Origin: Trochalopteron elliotii
Taxonomy: Eukaryota; Chordata; Aves; Passeriformes; Leiothrichidae
Length of the DNA stretch: 64,000 nt
Direction: 5' to 3'
NCBI GenBank assembly: GCA_024734555.1
Contig: JANPWX010000073.1
Coordinates: forward strand, 1 to 64,000
Shown: piece by piece, positions 1-14,107 of the stretch
How the letters are laid out: each line of letters opens with the position of its first letter
How positions within the stretch are numbered: position 1 is the stretch's first letter
Notes under the pieces: generated by a model
What the model was told of the DNA's origin: nothing
The model's database searches: none
The model's input: the letters and a program-made list of their open reading frames with translations, nothing else
Translations under genes and position numbers: made by a program

Positions 1-1389
1 CCCTATATTTAGTTGGCTTTCACTGTTTGACAAGAAAGTGTTTTTGAAAGGAAGTGTATATAAAGTGGGTAAATTTATTTTACTTTCTACCATGGACCTC
101 TTGAAGTATCGTATCAAGCCCTGTTAACTGCTTGAGATGCTACACTATGAATTTTTTAAATAACTATTGGCACACCTCTCACAACTTTCTGAAGAGGTGC
201 AGTCATGTTTGCAGAAGTATTAATTATGCCATCTGGTAAGCCATAAACATCAGACTTTTAGGAATACATTTCATCATAAACTTGCACAGTTTTCCCAGGA
301 AAAACCACTGTACCACTGTAACCATGACTTTCTAGAGGTTTCTGAGTTAAATTATCACATTCTACCCTCTCTAGTTTAGTTACTACCAGCTGGAACTTCT
401 GAACCCATGGTTCTAACCAAGGTCCCTGTGCTTCTAACTGATTACATTTTGGCAAATGTTCAGCAGTAACAATGGTTGTCATAAAGGGCCTTTATTCCAC
501 TGGGATTTGTTGAAACTCTTGCAGTTTCCTTTTCCTCTGCTCTTGCAACAGTGTGGGTTTGGTCATAAATGACTCAGCGCAGTTTTGCATAGTGAAGCAG
601 GTGTGGGCAGCAGCTGTCTTGGTACTGAGGTGTAACTGAAGTGTCTTTTGGAGCTGAATAATCCATCTTCTCCTCCTATAAAAGTTGGTTGTGAGAACAT
701 AAACCAAAAATCTCTATTCAAGTTCAGGACTTATTCCAGGTTCATAAATCCCCACTTCTTGTTTGGTAAGGATGACATTCTTGAGAGCCTTTCCTTATCA
801 TAGCTTTTCTTTAAGTGCAGGAGACACATACCATTACCCTACCTTCACAAACCCTGTTCATGGAATAAAAATATTTTAGGGAGCTTCATCCATTACGCAT
901 TTATGTCAAGGGAAAAACTTGACAGAATATACTGTGAAACCTGTTGTGTTCAAATTTTGTCCTAGGAGAATGAGAGCAGCGTCTGCTTCTCAACAAGTGT
1001 ATTCTTTAGTAAATCTTAGTAGATAATGCTTCTTTCTTTTTATTTAAGAGAGGATGATGACAATCAGAAATGAAGAGCAAAACTAATTGACCTGGCATCT
1101 TCACTTGCAGGAAGATGCTTTGTAGTCTCACACAGACCTCCCCTTCATTGATTTGAAAGTTGAGTCTTCATTCTAGTTACAGTTGATTCCATCAGACAAC
1201 TGCATTTCTACTATTACAGTACTTTGGTTCTCTTTCTGTTTTTCAAATGTTAAATAGAAAAAGAAAAATCAACTTTTTCCTTGATAAAGTCACTTTCCTT
1301 AAGACTCCCCAGGAAGCAGAATAGTATGTTCTGAATAATTCAGTATTGCACCCTGTATCTCTTAAGAGCTCTCTGACTTTTACAAGATT

Positions 1390-1710
1390 AGTGAGGGTCT
1401 TACCAGTGTGCAGAGGGAAGGTTCAAAGAGGGAGCCAGCCTCTTTTCTTTGGCATCCCATGACAGGACAAGGAGAATGGGCACAAATTAAAACACATGAA
1501 CTTCAATCTGAACACAGACCAGTTTTTGCTGTGAGGGTGGTCAAACACTGGAACAGTTTGCCCAGAGAGGTTGTAGAGTCTCCATCCTTGGAGATACTCC
1601 GGACCTGTCTGTACATGGTCTTGGGCAGCTGGCTTTCGACAGTGCTGCTTGTGCAGGGATTTGGACCAGATGTCCTCCAGAGATCCCTTCCAGTCTCAAC
1701 CATTCTGTAA
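1390..1710 (+). mobile_element. CR1 LINE fragment (3' end region)
   Basis: The segment resembles the 3' portion of avian CR1 retrotransposons. It has the block about a lone hepad-style 'tggtcaaacactggaacagt' phrase followed by a 'gcccagagaggttgtagagtctccatccttggag' equivalent near 1541-1595, and ends near 1700 in a degenerate 'cccttccagtctcaaccattctgt' type tail. It is 5'-truncated, as most CR1 copies are, and diverged. Boundaries are approximate. Its open frames are relics and not a working ORF2. Confidence 0.8.
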
Positions 1711-4570
1711 AAGTTCTCCAAGGAATGTCTGCTCCATAGTATTTTCAGAGTTGATATACCAAGAGCAGCTGTTTCATGGAGTAATTCTGCCAAAAATGAG
1801 CGCAGTAATTCATATTTCTTTCTCAAAAGAAGAATTTCGATCAATTTTTGCAGCAGCTTAAGTGATTGCTGTTACCAAGGTTACTTGAACGTATTGCTAA
1901 TATACTGAAAATTTGGTATGAATCAGTGAGGTACAATTTCAAATCATGTAGCAAACAGAACTGGTATGTTAGGGGGTGAGGAGAGATCCACTACAGGACC
2001 TCTTCAAGATATGTCAAGTACTGGTTTTAAACAGTTTTGCAGTTTATCACTTTATTCATCCCACTGTTCTAATTTGTAACTTGAATTTGACAAAGTCTTT
2101 ATAACTTCTGTTCTTCCTTCCAAACTACTTTTCAATTTCTGGTTGGATTTTGGGGTATGTTGTTTTGTGGTTGGTTTTTTTTTTTCCCTTTAATCCGCTT
2201 TCAGTACAAATTGAAAGTGCAGTCTGATTTTACAGTCTTGAGAGAATAGAGTAAATATAAATGCACTGTGTAGCTACTAGTAGTCACTTTTCCTTTTGTA
2301 CAGTTATTTCATGTGTCTAAGGCTGCTCTGTAGCTGAAAGGTCAGACAATCCCTTCTTTCAGCTACCATGATCCCTCTTCAGTACCTTCTTTTCTAAGCA
2401 TTCATGAAACCTTAAGTGCTATTGCTTAGATGCCTGTTCTTGAGCTTAGGAGTTGCCCTCTCCCATCATCTGGAGTTACAGCTGTGCTTTTAATGAAATG
2501 TATGAATAGACATTGTCTGTGGGTTCTTCCATGAAATTGCCCTTGCTTATCTAATCTGAGTTCTCTGATGCCATAGGTGGTCTTTAAATATACTTGCACT
2601 GTGTAGGCTCCTGTTCTGAGCAGCCTTGGCAACCGAGCCAGTTTGATATATTTGGGCTATATTAAAAATAAATCTACTCACTGCTTCTTAGAAAAGCTAT
2701 TGGAGAAATTTTTTGAGGAGAAAAAGGGTAAAGAAGGTAAACATGCTTTTAAAAAAAGTATTGTTTATACTAGGGAGGCCTGAAAACTTAACTTTTAGAA
2801 AAGATGAGAGAGCAATAGAAGGTGCCCGTCATTTTTCAGAAAGTTAATCAAAAGAAAAGTAATCAAAAAAACTAACAAAGTTTTAAAAGTTACTTCTGTC
2901 ATGAATTGTGATGAAAATAATATTTAGGGATGTGAAATTCCCTCATCTTTTAGAACTGGAAAGGTTTGAGAGTGATGGTCATCAAAGCTTTGAGAGCAGC
3001 ACCATCCTGGCAGGGCTGGCAGCTGGGTGGCTGGTGCTCTGGTGGGTGCCAGACAGAAAACCAGCAGGGAAAGGGCACATTTTCTTTTCAATTCTTTTTT
3101 CCTTTGAAAGTTGAGCAAAATATATGGAATCTGCAGACATTCTCTTTTTTTACCCCCTGTGCAAAACCAATGTTTTCAGACACGCACAAAAAAAAATCTG
3201 TTGGCATCTCTCAGAGTAACCCTTGGCTTTTAGAATTAGGTGGGTTTTAAATCCTCATGAGTGATGTGATCTACAAAACGTTGTTCATTTTATACAATTT
3301 GTTGGTCAGATTTGTTATGCAAGAAGCAACTGTCTGAACAAGTTGCAGAGTTTATTTCCTCTGCTGCTGCTCTTTATATAAAAGGTTGCTTTGTGGGTAG
3401 GATTTTTTTGTGTTGTGCAACTCTTCTTTTAAATAGCAAAAAGATACCAAGTTTTGTTCATAATACCTGATGGTAGTTTCTCTGTTCCACAAATCACTCA
3501 AACAGCAGTTACCTTGCACTTTTATCTCCTTACCTGACTTTCTGGAGTGCATTTTTGTAATTTCCATATTTCTAACAGAATGAAAATGTACACAGATACC
3601 AGAATTTGTAACCAGATATTTCTTTATGAAGCAGAAGGTAGACTGCCAGCATGGTGTGATCATTTGTTGCCTCATGGTGACAGTGCAGTCTGATGAGATG
3701 GGGTGATAACATTATGCTAAGCTGTGTGGAGGGATTTGTCATGGGGCCAAAACAGTGCCACTACAGGTTTCCTATAGATGAGGCTGAGCCCAGCATAGAG
3801 GAGTGACTCCTGCCTTCTGCCATCTCCCCTTCTCTCAGCAGAGCAAAAAAGTGCCCAGAACTGGATGCAAGAAAAAAACCAATAGGATTTCTTGAAGATA
3901 CTTCGCAATTTTTATATATAGCTAGAAGACAATGGCTCTCTCACATTTGGTGCTAACTGAAAAGAAAGCACTAATGCCATATTGTCAGGCTTATTTCCTC
4001 AAGGGATTTCTGAAATCCTTTCCAAATGTACCCACCCCTACAAAGAGATGTGCAATTGTTTGTTATTTCTCATACAAATAATTTGCGTCCATAAATAACA
4101 TTGTGCAGATTCTGGGAATGAGAAATACAGCTTGGTGAGGGTAAGCCAGAGGTGATATGCCTTTTAGATACTTCCAAGTTAGATTTGAACTAAGTCTTGT
4201 CCATGTGGAATTACTGAGATGAGGAAGCACCACCCAAACCCACACGGTTTTGTTTGTGAGGAGAGCAGGAGACACTGAGCAGTATCTGCCTGATCTTTTA
4301 AGCTTGTCAGAGGACTGCTGTTTGTGACTTGTAAAATGCAGTCTGTGCTGCTTGTCTGATCCTTAATCAGCCATATGCAGTGAACTGCAATGTGTTTGGC
4401 AGTACTGTTTTATGTAAATCTAATTAAAGTGAACGCTCCACCCCACCAAAATATCGCTATGTTTGAGACAGATGCTTTAATTTTGTGAAAAACTTTATAA
4501 GATAATTAAATTTCTGACACTGGGCTTGGAATATGAACTGAAGTGCCAGCAAGAGACCACTGATGTTGGA

Positions 4571-4862
4571 GGAAGGGCCACAAAGGTGATTAAGGCACTG
4601 GAGCATCTGTCATATGAGGAGAGGTTGCAAGAGCTGGCACTGTTCAGCCCGAAGCAGAGAAGGTTGGCCAGGGGTAGGGGGGGGTCTCATCAGTGTGTAT
4701 AAAAGCCTTGTGGTTTGAGGGAATGAAGAAACAACCAGACCCTTCTTAGTGTTGCCCACTTACTGGGCAAGTGGCAGCACCACAGACTGCAGTGTTTTTT
4801 TTACTCTGGACAGTGGTCAAAGACTGGAGAAAGGTGCCCAGAGAGAGGGCTTCCCTCTCCTG
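4571..4862 (+). mobile_element. CR1 LINE fragment, diverged
   Basis: The segment shows the CR1 phrases for 'ggcactggagcatctgtcat', 'gaggagaggttgcaagagct' and 'tggtcaaagactggagaaag' in the correct order, on the + strand. The copy is degenerate and lacks the full CR1 3' terminus. It lies about 160 bp upstream of the GSK3B exon at 5021. Edges are approximate. Confidence 0.75.
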
Positions 4863-5020
4863 GGTGCAAAAGTTTTGTTGTTTTGCTCTCAACACTATAT
4901 TAACTTACTAGTTACATAGATTGACTTAAGTTGTCTCAGTGTCTGATAGGTTATACTTCAGTCTTAATTCCATATGAAGCATATCTAAGCAATTTGCCCT
5001 TTTCTTTCTCTCCTGTATAG

Positions 5021-5152
<132 letters not shown>

Positions 5153-8100
5153 TGAAAGTAAAAATTCAAGTTGTTCAGTTTGTTCAGTGATTTGGTGGCT
5201 TTCAGTCTAAACTGGGTGCCTTTAACTAAGCTGGGGACCTGCAGACTTTTGATGTAGCTGAGGAGAAGGAGGTACTGAAGCAGTACACTGTAATATCTGT
5301 TGGTCTGGGAGTTGCCTGTAGGTGGGTTGTTTCTTGTTTTGTTTTTTTGATAATGGTGTGTGTGTTAGTAGCAGATTGCAATATTCTATATACTGTCATG
5401 CTATCAGCTGATACTCAGAAAAGTCACACAGAAATGAGGAAAGTGTTCCAGTATGTCTGTGGCACTTTTGTAGTGCTGTTAAATAATATGATGAGGGCTG
5501 ACAGTCACTTTCAGAAATGCTTCTCTCATAGATAATATTCTCTTGGTACTTCTGTAGGTGTGCTGTTGAGTGGAGATTTTTTTTCTTGGAGTTACTTCCT
5601 AAGATTTCTTGTTATCTAGCTTTCATAGGGAGACACCAATGCAGTACACACTGGCAGTATTATGAGCTCCATGACCAAAGGGGAAACTGCTAGCAATGAA
5701 ACAAATACATTGCTGCACAATTAATTGGTCTTCCACATATCAGTGATGAATATTTGACTTGGGACAGCATAACAATCATTTAGTCAGCCTCTTGGGTGTG
5801 AGATAAGTTAAATATTGAGTCTCAATTAATTGAAGCCTGGGTAGTTAACATTTCCTCTTGCTGCTTGAGACATGTCTGTTACAGTCACGGTGTATTTCCA
5901 TCCTATATCAGCACTCAGGTTTCCTTCTGCTAAGAAAGTAATACCTGTGTGTGAAGGGGTTGCATGCCTAGCTGAGCACATGTTCAGGGCAGATTGTTTT
6001 GGACCAAATACTCTGTGGCAATAGAAACACTGAATAAACTAATTAGAGCTAATTGATAGCAGGCCATATACCTGACAGGTACATGCTAGGGCAGTACTAC
6101 GCATCACTGTTTTTGTGATAGGTTCTCCAATGAGTTGTGTATCTTTTTTCCACTAATCCATGGTTTACATTTTCATATCAGAGTTACTTTCTGTGCGTTG
6201 CTTAAGTGATATATAATAGTATGGGAGGTTAGTGAATCCAGCAAGGCTTTTTAATACCTTATGTTGACGAGGGAAAAAAATAGAGCAGATGAAGTCCGTG
6301 GGAGTGATCTCCTCAGTTGTGAATTGTACCCTGGTAAAAGTCACAAGAATAAGCCAAAAACTTTGTAGCACCGAATATCAGGCTCACATCTGAATTCTTG
6401 CATTGAAGATGTTTGGATTGGGGGAGGTTAAATTAATACACAGTGGAGTAGAGTTGACGTGGAGTTGAGTTGCATAGTTAGCTTAGATGCTTATCTTAGC
6501 TTGAGCAGTTGTATGAATTATCTGTATGCACTTTTGATGGTCTCTTAGAACACAGCTTTTAGCAAATGGAAGCTTCATGAAAAGACTGAAACTTCCTTCT
6601 GTTTATAAAGAATGGTTTTTTGGTTGTAGGGGATCAGAGGTGAAATGAGGAAGTGAAACGAGTTTGGTGGAAGATCAAATTTGCATTCTCCATTAGGTTA
6701 CAATTAGTTTGGGAGAGTTGTGCTTTCAGCATAGCTTCTCATTCTCAAGTCATTCTGCACACAGCCCTTGCTGACATCAGCTAGGTGTAGAATAGCATGT
6801 AAACCAGTTTATTACAATTGGGGTTACATGACACTTCATTTATGAGATCTGTACTTACCATACAAATGCTAAATTTAAAAAATGAATTACCCAGCATGAT
6901 GCTGGTATCTTTTTATCTTCACCTCTTCTTGGTGTATTACTTCTCAAGCTCCTTTCCTTTCAACTTTTTGAGCATGTTGAGCCATGATAGATTTAAGAAG
7001 TAGTATTACATAGAATTCCTTCTTACCCAGTTATAGTGATATAACATCTGATGACATTTCAGTGGGCATAAGCAATCCTCTCAGAGGATCTTAGAATTGA
7101 ACAGTGACAAAAACCTCTTTAGAGCTTTGGCTTTGAAAAAACAGGAGTGACTGAAGAAGTGAAAGTGATCATGTTGTAGGTTGTTTGTGGTTCTTTGTTA
7201 CAACTGTATGTAACTAGACTGCTACAGCTAGTTGCCAACAGGACTTGAACTTGCAGCTTTAGAATCACAAATCTTTGCCATCCAAGCTGAAGAATTAACT
7301 GGAGATGACACTAAATAGAAGGTGGTTATTTTTGTTGAGTAGTTATGATCAGAGGACTTGGCAGACAGAATTCTTTTGTATGTGTGAAATAATTTCTAGG
7401 CAGCTACTTTCAGCATGTTTGAAAGAGAACTGCTGAGAATAGAGTCACTCTCTGCTGTTTAATAGAACATAGGTATTTGCCAAAGCTGGATTTGTAGGCC
7501 ATGCCTGGAGTTAGTTTTATGCAGTTGAGGTGCCCAGTGCATGTTTCTTTGCAGTCTGGAACTGGTTGTTTCCAGGCCAGTAATCTATACAGAAATAAGG
7601 TCTTGTTTTCAGAGAACTTCCTTGGTCTGCAAAAGTAGATAGTAACCAAGAATTCTCTTTGGAAGCTGTAGTACCTGTAGATTGCATTTGAAATTCTGTG
7701 GTGCTGACTTGCACTGGATGTATCTGGTTCTGGTCTGCTCTCTTAGGCATTTCTGGGAGGTAGGGACATGTTACTTTCCTACTCAGTATTGCTGTGATGA
7801 TGTGTAATCTGCTACACTTGCTGTTACCTACTTGTGAAGAAGAATGGTGGCTGGTGCTATATTGCAATGTAATACATTCTGGGTTTTTTAAAGAGACAAA
7901 GAAATTGTTTAACTCTGGAGATAGACCAATCTATGGAGGAATATTGTTTTTCAGATTCAATACATCTTGGGCTAAAATTGGAATTTTGAGCACAAGTTTT
8001 ATGGATATTTGAAGCCTAACTTAATAGATGTATCTTAGGCTTTTCAGTAGAAATGGATTGGTATTATCCTAATACAGTATTGATAAGTTCCTTCTTAAAT

Positions 8101-11100
8101 GATGAGAAAAGTCTGACTAACACCCTAAAAAGTATTTTTCTATGCTGCAGCAATAGTATGAGCAAACTCTTCTCAGACTGATTTTTCAATCCGTTAACAG
8201 TTTGAGATTGAAGTAAATTTGTAACTTAGAGTTGGAGTCTCCCATTATAAAACTTACAGAGGCTTCTCTCTCATCTCCAACATAGTTCTGTGTTGGCCAA
8301 GCATGTGTGTATTTTCATACCAGTTTACATGCATGAGGCATCTGATGATGGAAGTTCAACATGTCCCTGGCTAGCAAAAGAAAAGAGAATCTGAACTTTT
8401 CAGGACTCTCTCAAACTGTTCTTTAGAAACAGGGCTTTGCCTGTTCTTTCCCTGTCACCTATCCTTACAACCCCAGCCTCCACAGGAGGAATCCAGGACA
8501 TTTTGGTGCTTTGGCAGGGGGAGTCCTTTTCAGAATACCACTGTGTTTAGTAACTTAAATGTTCTTTTCATCCAAACCTCCCTTTATTTTCACTTTATAT
8601 AGAATATTTTGTATTCATGGAGGTGCATCCTACAGCTTGTCTACCTTGGTTTGTGAAGTAAGTGACATCCTGTTTTAAGAGAAGCAGTGTTTTAGAGGGG
8701 TGTGAATATGGCTGACTTAAAACAGTCAGAAAAGAATAGGCAGGCTTTTAAACACACAGTTGTGTCTTTCAGGTATATCTTGGGTTGGAAAACAGGTCCA
8801 TTTTTTCCAGTGGTGTCAGCTCATAAAATAAAAGTTACTACCCTTTCTGGATATTGGCTGCTATTGTTTTTACTGGATCATATCTTTGCTTCTGTGTCTT
8901 TCAGCCACCTCAACTCCTTGAGCCTTCTTTCTTCTCAGATGTGCAGTCTGATCTGTACTACTAATCTTTGTACTGGTTTCTGTTCTTCTGACTAAGCTTC
9001 ATCTATACCATATAACTCTGTGACTGGAAAACCAAGGAGGAAATCCAGGATCAAGTGCAAGACTGTAAATCACAGGGCTGTTGAAGTTCAGCTTTGGTGA
9101 TTAGTTTTCTGGGAATCTTTTGGCCCTTTTGGAAGGGGGGAGGGACAGTGAGACAGCCAACAAAAGGTCTAAAGGCATTCTTCATAAGCTCGTGGTAGAT
9201 TGGTGTTACTTACCATGCCCCCATTACAGCTGCCCTTTATCCTGGCATTACTCAGATGCTCCCTTCAGGTCTCAGATCCCTGGAGTAATGAAAAACAAAG
9301 GCAGTGCTGTGATGACTTCCAGAAATATACAAAATGTCCAACTGTGACAGCCTACCCTTCCTCTTGTATCTAGCTAGTAAAGGATCTCATTAAGATTATG
9401 AGAATTATGTAGTTTAAGCCCTTTCCGTGTGGGGAAAAATGACTCTCTTGAATTTTTTCTTTTCCCCACCCAAGGATACTGCCACATGTTTGCCAGTATA
9501 ATGTCAGGGTAATGAAATATATGTATGCTTATATATGCATATATATGCCCATGTTTCATGATGGCAGAACAATGCACGTTGTAACAGCAAAGGCAGTTTA
9601 TTTAACCATAACGTCTGCCTTGTCTCCACTGTATAGTCATGGAGACAGTTTCCACTGCAGGCAGCTCTTAAAAATGGACAACGAGTCTCTTCTGTGTGCT
9701 GTGGTTTGGTTGCCTTTGTTTCTCCTGTTCTGAAAGTACTTGCAAGATTTTTCAAACATGCAGGCATTTTTAAAACATACTTTTGGTGAGATAAATTTGA
9801 GTATACTCAAGAGAATGGCTTTATTCACCATCCCCAGATTTATACTTAGCTGGTGCCTGAATAATAATTTCCAAGTCAGTGTTGAGTTGGAAAAAGATAG
9901 GAGTCATTTGCCTGACAGTGGAGGAGACAGGGAGAGACATTGTCATGTTTAGATTAGTTTGAGCATCTCTGCCCCTCTGTTGTGCACTCTTGTGGATGAA
10001 TACACAAGGACTTTGCTCTGCATCACTTTGCCTTCATAATAAACTTGTGGGAGATTCGGGCAGGATCCCTCCCAGTTTTGTAAGCTCTTCCTTTTTGTTT
10101 TAGGGGCTTTTTCATTATTTATACTGTTCGAGTTGGTTTTTTGTCCGTGTCTTTAAGCCAAATGGTTATAGCATAGGAAAACAGTGTCTAAGATGAGTCT
10201 TCAGACTCCAGCTCTGGAGTCATCCCTTCTGGCACTTTTCCAAAACTATTGGCCAATTCTGGCTGCAGCTGAAGTTGTGCAGAACCGCAATTGGTTGCGC
10301 TAAAGAGTAGCTTTGGATATTGACTTAAAAATTCATATTTCTGCCTATATTATGAAGTAATTTCTGTTAATATTATAAAATACTTGCCTAATATTTTAGT
10401 CTTGATATCCTCTTGTGTGCATGTATGTTTTGTATATGTGTTTTTCCATACCAGTCACTTTACCTTGAATGTTGAATATTTCTCTGCTTGTAGCAGGCAG
10501 TCCTGTTGTCTTCCCCACACTCTGGGACTGGGATGTAGAGCCTGGTCTCTCTCATAAACATGTTTTTCCACCCTCCAGAATTGGTTTTATGTCTTCATCC
10601 TGTCCTACTCCTGCTCTCCTTGTTCTTGTCTAGTTTTTAAGCAGATTGTTTTGCTTGTAATGCTTCCAAAGTGACTGCTCATACTGTAGATTCAAGGAAG
10701 AATACCAAACAGTAAAATGGATAAACAGACAGCTCATTTTGTCACTTCTAATTATAACTGATGACAAAAGAAAGTGAAAACTCTTTTGTCAGGAATCTTT
10801 TAAGTGGACTTGGATTTGGATTCAAGATGAAAATGCAAACTCTTCTTTCTGAGATTTAAGTCTGCTCTTTTGTAGAGGAGCAAAGGTACAGTGAGGATGA
10901 GATGTTTCTTTGGTCGCAGTTCCGTAGTTGGCATTAAGTTCATCACGGAGCCGGGTCAGTTCTCCTCCTCCCACCTGCATATTTCTGAAATGCATTATGC
11001 TTTGCATAGTGGTAAAAACCTCTTGACCAACATATCTTCAGGAATTGGATCAATTTCCTTTACCTGACTGACCATTCTGCCCAGACTGGAGATGCTGGGA

Positions 11101-13867
11101 CAAGGGGCCAGGGCAGACCTGCATGTCTGAAAGGGCAGAACTCTCATTTCCAGCATGAACTGGATTTCATTTATGCCTGTTGTGAAACTGTGCCCTGACC
11201 TCTTTCTAAAGAGTACAGCTCTGTTTTTCACTTGATGTATAATGACTTTACAAGCAAAGAGTGAAAACAGCTCTGGTGGAGACTAACTTAAAAGAAAAAA
11301 AAAAGTTTTCCTGGCAAGTTCATATTTGCCAGCTCCTTTTGTAGCAACAATGATTTTTGACAGTGTAAATCTCTTATCTTGTATGGCTGAGAAAAGAAGC
11401 CAGGTTTGGTGGATGGTAAATTGCCCTGCCTCTGCCCAATTCATATGCAGTAAAGAAAGTGCTGCCTAACAGTAAATGAGTGAGCACTAATGCAACATTG
11501 AGAGAGGATTTCCATCAGTGCAACTACAGAAATCAAATGCTAACTTTAACGTGTCTTCTGCAGTGTACCATCTGTTTAGCCATCCCACTGCAACACATCT
11601 GTCTAGGTTTCTATAGCAGCTGTCCCAGCGAGGTTGAGAGCACTGAGGTACATTTTTGGGGGTTCTCAGAACAAGGGGAGCTGTTTTGTTCCTCTTAGCT
11701 TTGTTGCTTTCCTTTGGAGCTCGATAGAAGCAGAGCACATGCACTGGGTAATAAACACGAGCTCGTTCTGTCTCCACAGGGTCCTCAATGGAAGGAGCCC
11801 AGTAAAAAGTGTGTGGTCTCAAGAAGTAGCTTTGAAGACAGGTTCTTGGTCCTGTTCCCAGTTCTGTGTTGGCTCATTTGTAAGCCACTTAACCCTTCTG
11901 TCTTTACTTCATTTTTCCTTGTCTAAGTGCCATCAGACAGGAATTCTTGACTAATCAGGCATTTACTATTTCTGAGGTGCTTTTAGAAAAAACATAGAGG
12001 GACTTAATCAGAGAAAAGTTGGGGGGCTTATATATATTTTAAAATACCTCCTAACACTAGTGCCTGTTTTGTGAACATCTTTTAACCTCTCTTTTTTATC
12101 ACGTGAGTTTTACACGCTTCAAAATAGCCAAATGGCATATTTCAGAAATCCCATCCTGAAATTCTCAGGCATTTGGAACAAGACTAGTCCCAAAAGCTTC
12201 ATATGTGGCCTTGGGGTTTTTTGTGTCAGGTAGAGCTCAGTGCATACATTGCTGTCCTGCATACATCTTTCCTCTCCTTTTGTTTGTGAATGTGTTGTAT
12301 TTCTCGTGAGCCTTATTGTGTTAAACTTGGGTGATCAAAATGTTGCTTCATAGTAATTGTATCATATGATAGCATTTTTTAAAAGTTGATTTGAGGCTTG
12401 TGTTCTACATAGATTACCTAGCTTGTAAACAGTACAAGCTTTTGGTTGAAGGGAGGAGCTTTCTCTCTTACCTAATGTTCATGTGCAATAAAAAATGTGC
12501 TTACAAACCAAAAGGATGTGCACAGCCTGTCAGCCTTGAATCGGTGGTGTGGGTGGTTCTTGGCAAAGTGTGTGTGTCTGAAGCTGGTGAGGAAATTTTT
12601 AACCATGGTGTCACAAACTTGATGTGTTAGCAACAGATGTCATTTTCCTAAGCCTCTGCTGTCTTAGGTAGCACAGCATGCGGGCAGTATTCACTATCTG
12701 CATGCAAAACACACAGTGGTTGATGGCATGAAATCATGTCTTTTAATACACACTGGCTGGAAGAACACCTTGGTGTCACATTGTGAAGCTTTGGCTTTGG
12801 GGCTTAATTATGCCAAGGCGATGGAGCTCGTGTTGTGCATGGAAAGTTTGTTTGAGGAATGTCAATGAATTCAAAGTCAGAGCAACCATTCTGTGAAAAC
12901 AATACTTAGCTTTTGCCCCATGTGGTTTTATTTGAGAGCTGAATGCTGATGTGAGTGAAGTGAAATAGGAGAATTCTGTGCTTTCCATCCTTTTTCTTTC
13001 ATCTTTCCATATGTGCAGAAAAATAAAATTCAGAAGGGGCGTAAACTCCGCTCCGCTGGTAGGAGCTATTTCAAATTAGTAGGATAAAATGTGACTGCTC
13101 TGCTAGTGCACAAAGCCTTCATCTGAATTGAAGTCTCTTGGGGATGAGAGCTGTGTAGTGCACCAGGGGCACTTCAGCCTGAAATGTTGAAGAATGTGGT
13201 AGTTCCAGAAAAATGAAGGGGGCGTAAAATAAAAAAAATTTGCATTGATAGCAGTTCAACTGAAGAAGGAGAGAGGAGTGTGTCAGGCCTTGCTGACTCG
13301 CTCTTACGGTCTGTCGGTATTTGAGCATCACTGGCATGCCTGAACAAAGAAACAACTCACACTGGTCCCTCAGCTTTTTGGTGAGGTATAGATTTATTGG
13401 GATCTGAAAGGGGGAGGGAAAAACCAACAAAAGCACCAAAAGCTGTGGCTTTGGATGAGTCAGCATTTCCATTTGACATGATCATCCAGAGATTTTTGTA
13501 ACTCATCCAAAAAAAAAAACCCCAAAGAAAAAAACAGCAACCTGGGTCTCAGCCTGAAATTCATTTGCTTTGCAGAAACAAGAGGTTTTGAGTTATTCAA
13601 GTGCAAATTTTTCTTGAAGAATATTGTATGTAAAGCCTTTTTTTTGCATTTGTTTATCTCCAAAACAGGTTCATTTTTTAAAATGAAAACTTGAGCCTTC
13701 GGTCCCTCCTGTGGACAAATAGCCTTACACAAGGTCTTGTTTCATTTTAGAAAAATGAATTGCTGCGCCGGTGGGGTAGTATCTGATTGCTTTAAAAGTT
13801 CCTGTCAGTGTTTTATTTTTGGTTTTTATTTTGTTTGTGGACTTGCTGTGCCTTTTGCCCGGCCGTA

Positions 13868-13885
13868 TTTAGTCTGCATACTAAA
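13868..13885. repeat. Palindromic unit TTTAGT-ctgcat-ACTAAA
   Basis: Six-base inverted arms TTTAGT and ACTAAA flank a 6-nt loop. This unit belongs to a longer segment (13861-13899) that recurs, diverged, at 14044-14083. It lies in the GSK3B intron about 1.4 kb upstream of the microexon. The function is unknown. Confidence 0.7.
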
Positions 13886-13917
13886 TGTTAGTCTACCCAA
13901 ACACTTTGTGCACTTAG

Positions 13918-14003
13918 CTTTTTTTCTTTTTATTTTCCTTTCTCTTTTTTCTTTCCTTTTTTTTTTTTCATTTTTTTTTTCCTTTTTTTTTCTTTTGCTT
14001 TCA
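13918..14003 (+). repeat. Pyrimidine-rich (T/C) tract
   Basis: About 85 bases are almost purely T and C on the + strand, interrupted by a few A residues. The tract lies between the two copies of the palindromic direct repeat. It would read as a long polypyrimidine run in GSK3B pre-mRNA. It could simply be a low-complexity expansion. Confidence 0.85.
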
Positions 14004-14043
14004 CCCAAATGTATTTTAGACCGAGACAGACTTTGCTCCGATG

Positions 14044-14107
14044 GGCCGGATTTTAGTCCGTGCACTAAATTTTAGTCCGCAGACTAAAAATAATCCGCGG
14101 ATTATTT
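14044..14107. repeat. Cluster of palindromes: two TTAGTCC hairpins and a 20-bp perfect palindrome
   Basis: Three symmetric units lie side by side. They are TTTAGT/ACTAAA around ccgtgc (14052-14069), TTTTAGTC/GACTAAAA around CGCA (14070-14089), and the perfect palindrome AAATAATCCGCGGATTATTT (14088-14107), which contains a SacII site. The first 40 bases are a diverged direct repeat of 13861-13899. CpG content here is high compared with the flanking intron. Confidence 0.8.

Larger units (their letters stand above)
1..5020 (+). other. GSK3B: GSK3B intron (3' part), with two CR1 fragments
   Basis: No exon was recognised here. The stretch is AT-rich intron that ends in a pyrimidine tract and the acceptor tcctgtatag at 5011-5020. 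CR1 fragments lie at about 1390-1710 and 4571-4862. The rest shows short homopolymers and nothing I can name. Frames such as those at 258-482 and 492-707 on the minus strand have no recognisable family or splice context and look like chance. Confidence 0.85.

Noticed and set aside
7222..7288. Minus-strand segment resembling mitochondrial tRNA-His (GTGATTCTAAAG followed by GTTCAAGTCC).
   Set aside because: The acceptor and D stems do not pair and the anticodon stem has a misfit, so it is not a working tRNA gene. It could be a tiny old mitochondrial insertion or chance.
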